Below are positions 1 through 6,603 of a DNA stretch of 40,308 nt, one piece after another (the stretch's first letter is position 1; each line of letters begins with the position of its first letter). A program made the translations under genes and the position numbers. The notes beneath the pieces are model-generated. The model saw nothing but the letters and a program-made list of their open reading frames with translations, searched no databases and had not been told where the DNA came from. The stretch is from Sulfurovum sp. UBA1140 (GTDB lineage: Bacteria; Campylobacterota; Campylobacteria; Campylobacterales; Sulfurovaceae). The DNA lies in the NCBI GenBank assembly GCA_002311915.1, contig DCAF01000051.1, forward strand, positions 1,102-41,409, given 5' to 3'.

Positions 1-30
1 TTCAACTCAAAAGCATTAGTTTGGAGTTCG

Positions 31-573
31 TCAACCCAACCTTACTTTAATCTGCTGATCATGTTCTTGAAAAACTTTTATGGTCTCATCAAACATTCGC
101 TGACTCTTTTTAAAGAGTTTAAGGGCGTTGGTTTCGATGGCTTCTATTTTCATAGACTCTTTCTTATTAATATACTCCATCTCACTCTCGTACCGATTGG
201 GTTTGTGTTTCCATTTTTCTAAATCTTCTCGGGCTTTATCAAAATAGGTATAGAGTTCATCTTTATCACGAGCTACCTCGGTTTCTCGGTCGATTGAAAT
301 ATCATTAAGTTTATCTACGGCTTCTTTTTCTATTAAGTAGATTCTATCAAGATAGTCACTATAGAGACTCTTCTGCACCACATCTCTATCTAGGTTCATT
401 TTTTTCTGAAGTACCAACCGTTGCTGTTCTAACCGTTCATCATAAATATCAATCATTTTTTTACGCAATTTACTGCTTGTGGTTATGTAGATATTTAACT
501 TATCCATCGAGGTCTGTACTTTTGTATTGAGTCCCTCGACATCTAAAGGCTCTGTTGTAGTGATGTTTCCCAT
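31..573 (-). CDS. Hypothetical coiled-coil protein (180 aa)
   Basis: I do not recognise this protein as a named family. It is highly charged and almost entirely helical in character, rich in Glu, Lys, Asp and Arg with heptad-like spacing from about residue 30 to 165. It has no signal peptide, membrane segment or cysteine pattern, so a soluble cytoplasmic coiled-coil protein is likely. The ATG at 571-573 is preceded by AGGAGAAAACC, a good ribosome binding site, which fixes the start; the stop is a TGA at 31-33. A TATAAT hexamer on the minus strand (607-612) lies upstream, so it probably has its own promoter. It reads on the same strand as the hipA/hipB-like pair but is separated from it by about 100 bases. 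Its function is unknown; a structural or partner-binding role is only a guess. Confidence 0.75.
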   Translation of the reverse strand: MGNITTTEPLDVEGLNTKVQTSMDKLNIYITTSSKLRKKMIDIYDERLEQQRLVLQKKMNLDRDVVQKSLYSDYLDRIYLIEKEAVDKLNDISIDRETEVARDKDELYTYFDKAREDLEKWKHKPNRYESEMEYINKKESMKIEAIETNALKLFKKSQRMFDETIKVFQEHDQQIKVRLG

Positions 574-606
574 AAGGTTTTCTCCTATGCTTATTTGTTT
601 AATATA

Positions 607-612
607 ATTATA
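607..612 (-). promoter_or_regulatory. Candidate -10 box for the coiled-coil gene
   Basis: TATAAT on the minus strand within a very AT-rich stretch, about 35 bases before the ATG at 573. No convincing -35 element is visible, which is usual in Campylobacterota promoters. Based on the hexamer alone. Confidence 0.35.
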
Positions 613-672
613 TAGTATATGGGGTTAAGTTTTCGTTAGATGGTTGGGATTGCTGAGTGATTAAATTTTAAT

Positions 673-909
673 CTACAAACTACCCACATCAAAATAATAA
701 AACGGTTTTTTCTGCTCAATCTCTAACTCATAGTCAAGAGCATCAAGTAGTTTAATAAAGACTTGTAGTGAAATCTTATCAATATTTCCTTTTTCGAGTT
801 TTGAAAGGGTCTGTCTGGTGATGCCAATTTTATTTGCTAATAGTTCTTGGGTGAGTTTTTTCTCTTTTCGTAGCTTTTTAATGGTTGTACCAATTTTATA
901 AAATTCCAT
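673..909 (-). CDS. HipB-like XRE-family antitoxin/repressor
   Basis: A 78-aa helix-turn-helix protein. Residues about 8-62 form a Cro/C1 (XRE) domain, with the recognition-helix region reading TRQTLSKLEKGN. By analogy with HipB it should bind DNA as a dimer, repress its own operon and neutralise the adjacent HipA-like kinase. The ATG at 907-909 lies inside the 3' end of the kinase gene (overlap 896-909), preceded by AAGGATATATCT, so translation is probably coupled to the kinase. The C-terminal tail ends KKPFYYFDVGSL; in E. coli HipB the C-terminal tail influences stability, but I cannot say that applies here. The order is kinase first and repressor second, opposite to E. coli hipBA. The family call is strong; the partner relationship is inferred from overlap and family precedent. 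Confidence 0.85.
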   Translation of the reverse strand: MEFYKIGTTIKKLRKEKKLTQELLANKIGITRQTLSKLEKGNIDKISLQVFIKLLDALDYELEIEQKKPFYYFDVGSL

Positions 910-2095
910 TAGATATATCCTTGTAAGAGGTATTTAAATTTTTTTTAAGAGAAAATTGTAGTATACAAAGGAATTTTTCACCAAACTTTTGAAAAGAGTT
1001 GTCGGTTTTTATGTACGCTTTTATCTCATTCTCTATGGTTTGAATTGCCTCTATGCAGGTTTCAAAATGCTTTATGGCAGATTTTTCATCAAGTAGACAG
1101 TATTGTGTTCCAAATTTTATTAACCCCTCTTTATTGAACCAAATTTTTTTACCAAAAAGTGTTAAAGCTGGTTTGTCATGTGGTAGATAAATAGCTGTAT
1201 TCACAACATCATAAGCAGGGGCTAAAAATCGGCTCTTCATATCTGATTTATAGAGTATACCAAAGTTTTTTAGATGAGCATCACCATTTTTTAAGAGATA
1301 ATTCATTACAGTCATTTTAAAAAATGAGATTAAGTCTTTTTGTCTGTTGGTGGATATTTTATTAATGGCTTTGGTTATTTGTTCATAGCTTCCACTATAT
1401 TTTTTCTCTTTGTTTAAACCAAAAAGTACACAGAACTCTTCAAATCCATAAAACATATCATGCTCTTTTTGATAGGTGAATTTCTCTATAATAAACAGTT
1501 TTTTGTTTTTAGATAACCAAAATCTTGGTGTTTTAATTCCTGCATGTTGAACTGCTCTCATAGAAAAATACTCATTTTCAGCCAAATGGGGATACTCATC
1601 TGAAAAACTTTTGATGATGTATTCTTTGTTTGAGAGTGTTGCTTTGTCATGAAGAAGAGCCAATACTTTTGGCTGTACACCTGCTATGGCAGATTGATTT
1701 AAAAACCTTTGAACCAGTTTAGAAAATAGATTCTCATCGTTATTGTTTAGAATATTTTCCAAGTTAAAATCAATTTGCTTTTTCTTTTGAGTAGACTCTT
1801 TTTCATAGGTTAAGTAACCTTCTATAGATAAAGAGAGGTGCTTAAAAAGTAAAAAATCGTTCATCTCTCCATGCTCTTTAATTAGAAGGTTTTTAAATAG
1901 AGAAAAAAGGTATCCCTCTGGCATATTCATATCAAATATAGGGTGTAGATGGTAGTAATAGGTATAGCTTTTGGAGCGATAGGGCATGCTTAATGAGATA
2001 GGGTTATCAGAATTGTAATTGAAAATGAACTCTCTATCTTTTTCTTTATAGCTTAGTGTTCCAGAGGGATGTGTATTGGCTAAAACAGTTAACAT
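896..2095 (-). CDS. hipA: HipA-family serine/threonine kinase toxin
   Basis: A 399-aa HipA-like kinase. It has the N-terminal HipA subdomain (about residues 1-100), a glycine-rich loop reading AIAGVQPKVLAL (136-147), the catalytic loop NGDAHLKNFGI (270-280, catalytic Asp272 and metal-binding Asn277) and the Asp of the metal-binding motif in YDVVNT (Asp296). Known HipA-family kinases phosphorylate aminoacyl-tRNA synthetases or related targets and induce growth arrest; the target here is unknown. The residues matching the autophosphorylated serines of HipA (S-V-A-G) and HipT (S-I-S-G) are alanines (A-I-A-G), although a Ser stands one residue earlier (135). The ATG at 2093-2095 follows AGGAGTCTCT. 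The gene overlaps the downstream hipB-like gene by 14 nt. A near-consensus promoter lies upstream. Confidence 0.9.
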   Translation of the reverse strand: MLTVLANTHPSGTLSYKEKDREFIFNYNSDNPISLSMPYRSKSYTYYYHLHPIFDMNMPEGYLFSLFKNLLIKEHGEMNDFLLFKHLSLSIEGYLTYEKESTQKKKQIDFNLENILNNNDENLFSKLVQRFLNQSAIAGVQPKVLALLHDKATLSNKEYIIKSFSDEYPHLAENEYFSMRAVQHAGIKTPRFWLSKNKKLFIIEKFTYQKEHDMFYGFEEFCVLFGLNKEKKYSGSYEQITKAINKISTNRQKDLISFFKMTVMNYLLKNGDAHLKNFGILYKSDMKSRFLAPAYDVVNTAIYLPHDKPALTLFGKKIWFNKEGLIKFGTQYCLLDEKSAIKHFETCIEAIQTIENEIKAYIKTDNSFQKFGEKFLCILQFSLKKNLNTSYKDISNGIL

Positions 2096-2124
2096 AGAGA
2101 CTCCTTATGTTTCTTTTACTTAAC

Positions 2125-2153
2125 ATTTTATATTTATTTAGAGTATATGTCAA
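2125..2153 (-). promoter_or_regulatory. Sigma70-type promoter of the hipA-hipB operon
   Basis: On the minus strand TTGACA (2148-2153) is followed after 17 bases by TAAAAT (2125-2130), a near-consensus housekeeping promoter about 30 bases upstream of the hipA ATG. An exact 9-base direct repeat, TTAACATTT, lies at 2120-2128 (overlapping the -10) and at 2160-2168 (upstream of the -35), 40 bases apart. These are candidate operator sites for the HipB-like repressor. The promoter is seen directly; the operator role is inference. Confidence 0.65.
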
Positions 2154-2195
2154 GTTAAATTAACATTTATTCCTTTTCACTTATATAAAATTGGT

Positions 2196-2201
2196 TATAA
2201 T
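2196..2201 (+). promoter_or_regulatory. -10 box of the batC-batD promoter
   Basis: TATAAT within GGTTATAATC, about 24 bases before the GTG start of batC at 2226. It suggests that the bat genes here have their own promoter and a very short leader, rather than depending on upstream bat genes that are absent from this window. Confidence 0.5.
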
Positions 2202-2225
2202 CTATCAATAAAAATAAGGAAAACA

Positions 2226-2990
2226 GTGCCTAAACTCTCTCTCTACTTTATCTTATCGACACTTATTTTTGCAGATTTTCTGCCTTTCCAAACCATAAAT
2301 AAAGCAAACATGGCTTATGAAAAAGGTGAGTATAGTAAAAGTGCAGAACTGTTTCATAGTTTAGAGCAAAATGACTCAATGGTTAAGTATAATGAGGCAA
2401 ATGCACTCTACAAGGCAGGGGCTTATGATAAGGCTTTGAAGGCATATGACAAAGCAAAGGGAGTTGATGAGGTGACTCGACAGTATAATATGGGGAACAG
2501 TTATTTTAAAAAGGGTGAACTGAAACGTGCGATTGCTTGTTATGAAGAGGCGTTGAAAATAGGGGAAGATGCAGATGCACGGTACAATTTAGCTTTGGCA
2601 AAGAAGAAAATAGAAGAGAAAAAGAAGCAAGAGCAAAAGCTCAACAATAAGAGTAAGCATCAAGAAGAAGAGGATAAGAAAAAAGAGGAAGAGCGTAAAA
2701 AGAAGGAACAGAAGAAAAAAGAGCAAGAGGAGCAAGAGAAAAAGAAGCAACAGCAAAACAAAAAAAAGGGTCAAGAGCAAGAGAGTAAAGATAAGAAGAA
2801 CTCGAACAGTGACCAACAGGCAAAAGATGCCAAAAGAAAAGAGGAGAGAGAGAAGATGACTCCCGAAGAAAAATTGACCCAAAAAGAGTTGAAACGATTA
2901 ATGAAAAAACTAAATGAAAAAAGAATGCCGACCATGATGTATCAAGCAACCCAACCAACAGGAGAGAGAAATGATACGAATCCTTGGTAG
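2226..2990 (+). CDS. batC: BatC-like TPR protein of the Bat (aerotolerance) system
   Basis: A 254-aa protein with an N-terminal hydrophobic signal or anchor (residues about 4-20), three or more TPR repeats (about 24-130; for example VTRQYNMGNSYFKKGELKRA) and a long Lys/Glu/Gln-rich tail (about 130-225) with strong helical, possibly coiled-coil, character. This layout matches BatC of the Bacteroides aerotolerance operon; the next gene encodes BatD, which supports the call. The protein is probably periplasmic or membrane-attached. The start is a GTG at 2226 preceded by AAGGAAAACA. It overlaps batD by 20 nt, indicating co-translation. The usual upstream partners (MoxR ATPase, DUF58 protein, BatA and BatB with von Willebrand domains) are not in the window. 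Antisense reading frames in the Lys/Glu repeat tract are artefacts of composition. Confidence 0.8.
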   Translation: MPKLSLYFILSTLIFADFLPFQTINKANMAYEKGEYSKSAELFHSLEQNDSMVKYNEANALYKAGAYDKALKAYDKAKGVDEVTRQYNMGNSYFKKGELKRAIACYEEALKIGEDADARYNLALAKKKIEEKKKQEQKLNNKSKHQEEEDKKKEEERKKKEQKKKEQEEQEKKKQQQNKKKGQEQESKDKKNSNSDQQAKDAKRKEEREKMTPEEKLTQKELKRLMKKLNEKRMPTMMYQATQPTGERNDTNPW

Positions 2991-4434
2991 TCTGTTTTTA
3001 GTTTTATCTGGTTTACTTTATGCAGGGAGTGTTGAGGCTCATGTTAATAGTGATGAGGTGGTTCTTGGTAAGCGTGTGATTTTAACGATTACCGTTGTGG
3101 GAGAGGAGTTTGATAGTCTGCCTGATATTTCGACGATTGGAGGGGCGAAGGTGTTAAATCTACATCGAACAGATGGCTCTAATTATATAACGGTGAACGG
3201 GAAAAGGAAGATGGAGAAGAACGAATCATTGATGATAGAGTTTTTACCCGAGCATAATATGACGATTCCTGTTTTTCAACTTGAAATAGATGGTCAGATG
3301 AAATCGACTGAACCAATTGCTATTAAAATGTTGCCAACAGCTCAAGAGACTCAATTAAATTCCAATTTCAAGATAGAGATGCAGTTAAATAAATCAAAAA
3401 TTTATCTGGGTGAACCTGTGGTGGTTACGGTTCATTTTAGCCAAAAGAGGGTGGTAGATGTGATGCGATTGGAGTATCAAAAACCTGAATTTGGAGCATT
3501 TTTTTCTAAATTGATTGGGAAAGAGAGAAGCTACACCAAGGGGCAGTATACGGTTCATGAACTAAAATATCTTTTAATTGCCAAAACAGAGGGAAACTTA
3601 ACCATTGAACCTGCCCGTGCTAAGATTGCCGAGCGTATAAGAAATGCCCAATCGGGTGGGTGGTTTTCGGATATACCCCAATGGAGTAGTATTGCGTCAA
3701 AAAGTAGTCTATTAGAGGTTTTAACACCAAGTGTTGAGTATGATGTGGTTGGGGATTATAATATTACAGATACCCTAGATACTCTTGAGGTCAAAGCCAA
3801 TAAGCCTATTCATCTAAATATTAAGTTAGAGGGTGAGGGAAGTTTAGAAGATTTTGAGGGGATAGTTTTTAGTATTGATGGAGTAACCATTTACGGTGAT
3901 GAGCCAAAAAAAGAGAGCCATTTGGTGGGAGATATGGTTCAAAGTCATTATCTGCAAAGTTTTGTTTTTATTGCAGAGCATGATTTTACCATTCCCTCTC
4001 AAACGATTAAGGTTTATGATAATAAGCGTAACCGTTTAACCCTGTTAAAGACCAAAGCTTACGAGGTTACTGTATTGGGGGGTGTTAAACCCTCTACTCG
4101 ACCTATGATAGAAGATGAGGTGCATTATCCTATGATTACATGGAAAATACCTGAATGGTTTATACTGTTGGGTGTTTTTCTTATGGGTATGGTGATTGCT
4201 CTGTTGGGAAAAGGCTATCTGCCTACTTTTTCGTTTTTTAAGAGACGATTAAAAGGTACGAATATGACCTCTTCAGAAGCACTTAAAACGCTCTATCCTT
4301 ATGTGGCAGATACCAAGGAGGTTGAAGCGATGGTACGTCAACTTTATGATTTAGAGCAAGGGAAGCCTGTAGAGATTGATAAAAAAGTGTTGAATCAACT
4401 GCTAGATAGATACGTTAAAATTGATGCTTTATAA
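2971..4434 (+). CDS. batD: BatD oxygen-tolerance family protein
   Basis: A 487-aa BatD-family protein. A signal peptide (residues about 1-18, cleavage after LYAG) is followed by a large beta-rich periplasmic region of immunoglobulin-like repeats (about 20-390), one membrane segment (EWFILLGVFLMGMVIALLG, about 394-412) and a short cytoplasmic helical tail. BatD proteins are thought to act with the BatA/B/C complex in envelope stress or oxygen tolerance; the molecular activity is not established. The ATG at 2971 is preceded at short spacing by AGGAG and lies within the 3' end of batC. The 3' end overlaps the start of the following small gene. The family assignment rests on overall architecture and on the pairing with the TPR gene. 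Confidence 0.8.
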   Translation: MIRILGSLFLVLSGLLYAGSVEAHVNSDEVVLGKRVILTITVVGEEFDSLPDISTIGGAKVLNLHRTDGSNYITVNGKRKMEKNESLMIEFLPEHNMTIPVFQLEIDGQMKSTEPIAIKMLPTAQETQLNSNFKIEMQLNKSKIYLGEPVVVTVHFSQKRVVDVMRLEYQKPEFGAFFSKLIGKERSYTKGQYTVHELKYLLIAKTEGNLTIEPARAKIAERIRNAQSGGWFSDIPQWSSIASKSSLLEVLTPSVEYDVVGDYNITDTLDTLEVKANKPIHLNIKLEGEGSLEDFEGIVFSIDGVTIYGDEPKKESHLVGDMVQSHYLQSFVFIAEHDFTIPSQTIKVYDNKRNRLTLLKTKAYEVTVLGGVKPSTRPMIEDEVHYPMITWKIPEWFILLGVFLMGMVIALLGKGYLPTFSFFKRRLKGTNMTSSEALKTLYPYVADTKEVEAMVRQLYDLEQGKPVEIDKKVLNQLLDRYVKIDAL

Positions 4435-4804
4435 AAAATCTCTAAAAATTATTAAAAAAGATATGCTACAGAAAGAGCAGGTATTTAAAGCGATTAAAAG
4501 AGCCTATAAACACCTCTATCGTATATCAGATTCTGATATACTGGACTATTTTGAGGTATCGTCTGTTATTGAACTTAGAGTACACATTCCCAACGTAATC
4601 CCTCATGATGGAGCAGGTCAACAGTTTGATTTACGAGAGATGGATTCTTGTTTATGCACCGATGGTTATGGCAATATGAAGGAGCTTTATAGCTCGGAAA
4701 AAGAGGCAGAGCAAAGGGTTGAGATGTTATTGGTTGAACGAGGATTGAACCTTGGGGTCTATCCTTGCCCTTATAATTGTGGATGGCATTTAACAAAAGG
4801 ATAA
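4424..4804 (+). CDS. Small Cys-containing protein with C-terminal GWHL motif
   Basis: Function not recognised. The product is about 126 aa, with a basic N-terminus and four cysteines late in the chain: CLC near residue 77 and CPYNC near 115, followed directly by GWHLTKG. A C-x(3)-C pair before Gly-Trp-His-Leu occurs in many small uncharacterised bacterial and phage proteins and may be a zinc- or nucleic-acid-binding knuckle; that is inference. Start choice is open: a TTG at 4421, ATG at 4424 (overlapping the end of batD by 11 nt) or ATG at 4463 are in frame, and none has a strong ribosome binding site. Translational coupling to batD favours 4424. Co-transcription with bat genes does not by itself imply a role in that system. 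Confidence 0.65.
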   Translation: MLYKKSLKIIKKDMLQKEQVFKAIKRAYKHLYRISDSDILDYFEVSSVIELRVHIPNVIPHDGAGQQFDLREMDSCLCTDGYGNMKELYSSEKEAEQRVEMLLVERGLNLGVYPCPYNCGWHLTKG

Positions 4805-4840
4805 TTTTTTTAAACTCCCTATTTTTTTAATCATTACAGA

Positions 4841-4846
4841 TATAAT
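4841..4846 (+). promoter_or_regulatory. -10 box upstream of plsY
   Basis: TATAAT preceded by GA, about 46 bases before the plsY ATG at 4893, in an AT-rich intergenic region. A likely promoter for plsY-folB, judged from the hexamer and its position. Confidence 0.4.
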
Positions 4847-4892
4847 TTTTAGATAAACTTGCAATAATTATTAACATGCTCATGGAGATTTT

Positions 4893-5507
4893 ATGGATTT
4901 AAATATAATACTGTATCTAAGTGCTTACCTTATTTCGGCAATACCGTTTGGTTTTATTTTGGCGAAGGTTTTTGCCAATGTTGATGTGCGACAAGAGGGG
5001 AGTGGCAATATCGGAGCAACCAATGTGTTGCGTGTACTCAAAGAGAAAGCACCCCATTTGGCAAAAAAATTGACCATTGCTACCTTTGCTTTGGATGCAA
5101 CCAAAGGAATTTTTGTTATTTTAGTAGCAATGGCATTGGGTGCTGATGAGAATGTTCTTTGGACATTGGCAGTTTTAAGTGTGGTTGGTCACTGCTTTAG
5201 TCCATTTTTATGGTTTGAAGGGGGAAAGGGGGTTGCTACAGGATTTGGTGTATTGCTGATTATGCTTCCTATTGAGGCACTGATTGCGATGGTTGTTTGG
5301 TTTGTTGCAGGAAAAGTCTTGAAGGTCTCTTCTCTCTCTTCTTTGATTGGACTCTCTGCACTGTTGGTAGCTTCTTATATTATTCACCCAGAGATGGCTC
5401 CTATCTATACCCATGCTCCTATTTGGATTATTGCCTTTATTATTTTTTATAAGCATGTTCCCAATATTGTTCGACTCTTTAAAAAAGAGGAAGCACAACT
5501 TCTGTGA
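4893..5507 (+). CDS. plsY: Acyl-phosphate:glycerol-3-phosphate acyltransferase PlsY
   Basis: A 204-aa integral membrane enzyme that transfers the acyl group of acyl-phosphate to sn-glycerol-3-phosphate, making lysophosphatidic acid, the first step of phospholipid synthesis. Three signature motifs are visible: GSGNIGATNVLR (about 37-48), GHCFSPFLWFEGGKGVATGF (about 98-117) and HVPNIVRLFK near the C-terminus. Several hydrophobic helices cover the rest. Length is normal for the family. The ATG at 4893 follows GGAG. The stop codon overlaps the GTG of folB (GTGA at 5504-5507), so the two are translationally coupled. The plsY-folB-regulator order is the one I know from C. jejuni (Cj0357c-Cj0356c-Cj0355c). 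Confidence 0.96.
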   Translation: MDLNIILYLSAYLISAIPFGFILAKVFANVDVRQEGSGNIGATNVLRVLKEKAPHLAKKLTIATFALDATKGIFVILVAMALGADENVLWTLAVLSVVGHCFSPFLWFEGGKGVATGFGVLLIMLPIEALIAMVVWFVAGKVLKVSSLSSLIGLSALLVASYIIHPEMAPIYTHAPIWIIAFIIFYKHVPNIVRLFKKEEAQLL

Positions 5508-5836
5508 CTATTCATATTGAAGAACTCACCTTTGATGCCATTATTGGTATTTTGGATTTTGAGCGTACCACTCCTCAGAGGGTCGTGGTTAATGCAGAAA
5601 TAGAGTATGCCTATGAAGAGGGGCAGTATATTAATTACGCTACGGTCATTGAGATTATTACCAATTTAATAGAGACAAAAGAGTATAAATTATTAGAAGA
5701 AGCGTTAGAAGAGTTGGCTGTAGTTTTAATAAAAAGTTACCCTGAAATTACCTCTGTTTTTATAAAAATATCTAAGCCAGATATTATTGATAATGCGACT
5801 GTTTCTCTTTCTAAAAAATGGTTTAACACCAAATAA
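5504..5836 (+). CDS. folB: Dihydroneopterin aldolase FolB
   Basis: A 110-aa FolB-family protein, expected to convert 7,8-dihydroneopterin to 6-hydroxymethyl-7,8-dihydropterin and glycolaldehyde in folate synthesis. The N-terminus MTIHIEELTFDAIIGILDFER matches the start of the family fold (beta strand plus GI(L/H)xxER), residues about 48-76 (INYATVIEIITNLIETKEYKLLEEALEEL) form the conserved helical segment with the family's Y(A/S)xV..I motif and the active-site Glu region, and the end carries the KPDII(D/P).ATV motif. It starts with GTG overlapping the plsY stop, which replaces an independent ribosome binding site. The call comes from these motifs and the conserved gene order. Confidence 0.9.
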   Translation: MTIHIEELTFDAIIGILDFERTTPQRVVVNAEIEYAYEEGQYINYATVIEIITNLIETKEYKLLEEALEELAVVLIKSYPEITSVFIKISKPDIIDNATVSLSKKWFNTK

Positions 5837-5874
5837 TAATAAATAGTTAAAAAATATTTAAAAAAACTTTAAAC

Positions 5875-5896
5875 TATAATACTTTTGTGTTATAAT
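5875..5896 (+). promoter_or_regulatory. Tandem -10 boxes upstream of the cosR-like gene
   Basis: Two exact TATAAT hexamers (5875-5880 and 5891-5896), 16 bases apart, precede the response regulator ATG at 5932. They could be two start sites or one promoter plus a decoy. The region between folB and the ATG is extremely AT-rich, which suits autoregulation by a CosR/HsrA-type protein, but no operator can be defined here. Confidence 0.45.
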
Positions 5897-5931
5897 ATTA
5901 AAAATTTATTAAATTAGGAGCTTCAAATAAA

Positions 5932-6603
5932 ATGAGAATATTAATTATAGAAGATGAAATAACATTAAGTAAGACACTATCCGACGGACTAAAAGAGTTT
6001 GGATTTCAGAACGATATAGCTGAGAATATCAAGGATGGCGAGTATTATCTTGGAATTAGAAACTACGACTTGGTACTACTTGATTGGATGTTACCTGATG
6101 GTAACGGAATTGATATTATCGTTAAGCTTAAAGAAAAAGCACCAAAAACATCTGTAATTGTGCTTTCAGCTAGAGATGATAGAGAGAGTGAAATTGAGGC
6201 ATTAAAAGCAGGTGCAGATGATTTTATTCGTAAACCTTTTGACTTTGAAATCCTCACCACACGTATTGAGGCAAAACTTCGTTTTGGTGGTTCAAATATC
6301 ATCGAAGTAGAGAACCTTATTATTAATCCTGAAGAGGAGAAAATCATCTATGATGGTAATGAGGTTGAGCTTAAAGGAAAACCATTTGAGGTCTTAACAC
6401 ACTTAGCAATGCACAAAGACCAAATTGTCTCAAAAGAGCAACTACTTGATGCCATTTGGGAAGAGCCAGAGTTGGTAACACCAAATGTTATTGAGGTTGC
6501 TATCAATCAAATTAGACAAAAAATGGATAAACCATTGAACATTACAACGATTGAAACTGTTAGAAGAAGAGGTTATAGGTTTTGCTTTCCAAAAGGAGCT
6601 TAA
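5932..6603 (+). CDS. cosR: CosR/HsrA-type OmpR-family response regulator
   Basis: A 223-aa regulator with a receiver domain (1-115) and a winged-helix DNA-binding domain (about 122-220). The output half is nearly identical in wording to H. pylori HsrA (HP1043) and C. jejuni CosR, for example GKPFEVLTHLAMHKDQIVSK, EEPELVTPNVIEVAINQIRQ and ETVRRRGYRFCFPK. Those orthologues are essential orphan regulators of redox and stress genes with degenerate receivers. Here the receiver looks fully competent: acidic pocket Asp8 (with Glu7/Glu9), phospho-acceptor Asp51 in LLDWMLPDG, Ser79 and Lys101 in RKPF. A histidine kinase gene overlaps the 3' end, so this one probably works as a true two-component pair. 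AGGAG lies 11 bases before the ATG. Confidence 0.93.
   Translation: MRILIIEDEITLSKTLSDGLKEFGFQNDIAENIKDGEYYLGIRNYDLVLLDWMLPDGNGIDIIVKLKEKAPKTSVIVLSARDDRESEIEALKAGADDFIRKPFDFEILTTRIEAKLRFGGSNIIEVENLIINPEEEKIIYDGNEVELKGKPFEVLTHLAMHKDQIVSKEQLLDAIWEEPELVTPNVIEVAINQIRQKMDKPLNITTIETVRRRGYRFCFPKGA

Noticed and set aside
2589..2958. Long antisense frames opposite the batC tail
   Set aside because: They are Leu/Phe/Ser-rich mirror images of the Lys/Glu/Gln-rich low-complexity region, with no ribosome binding site or family resemblance.
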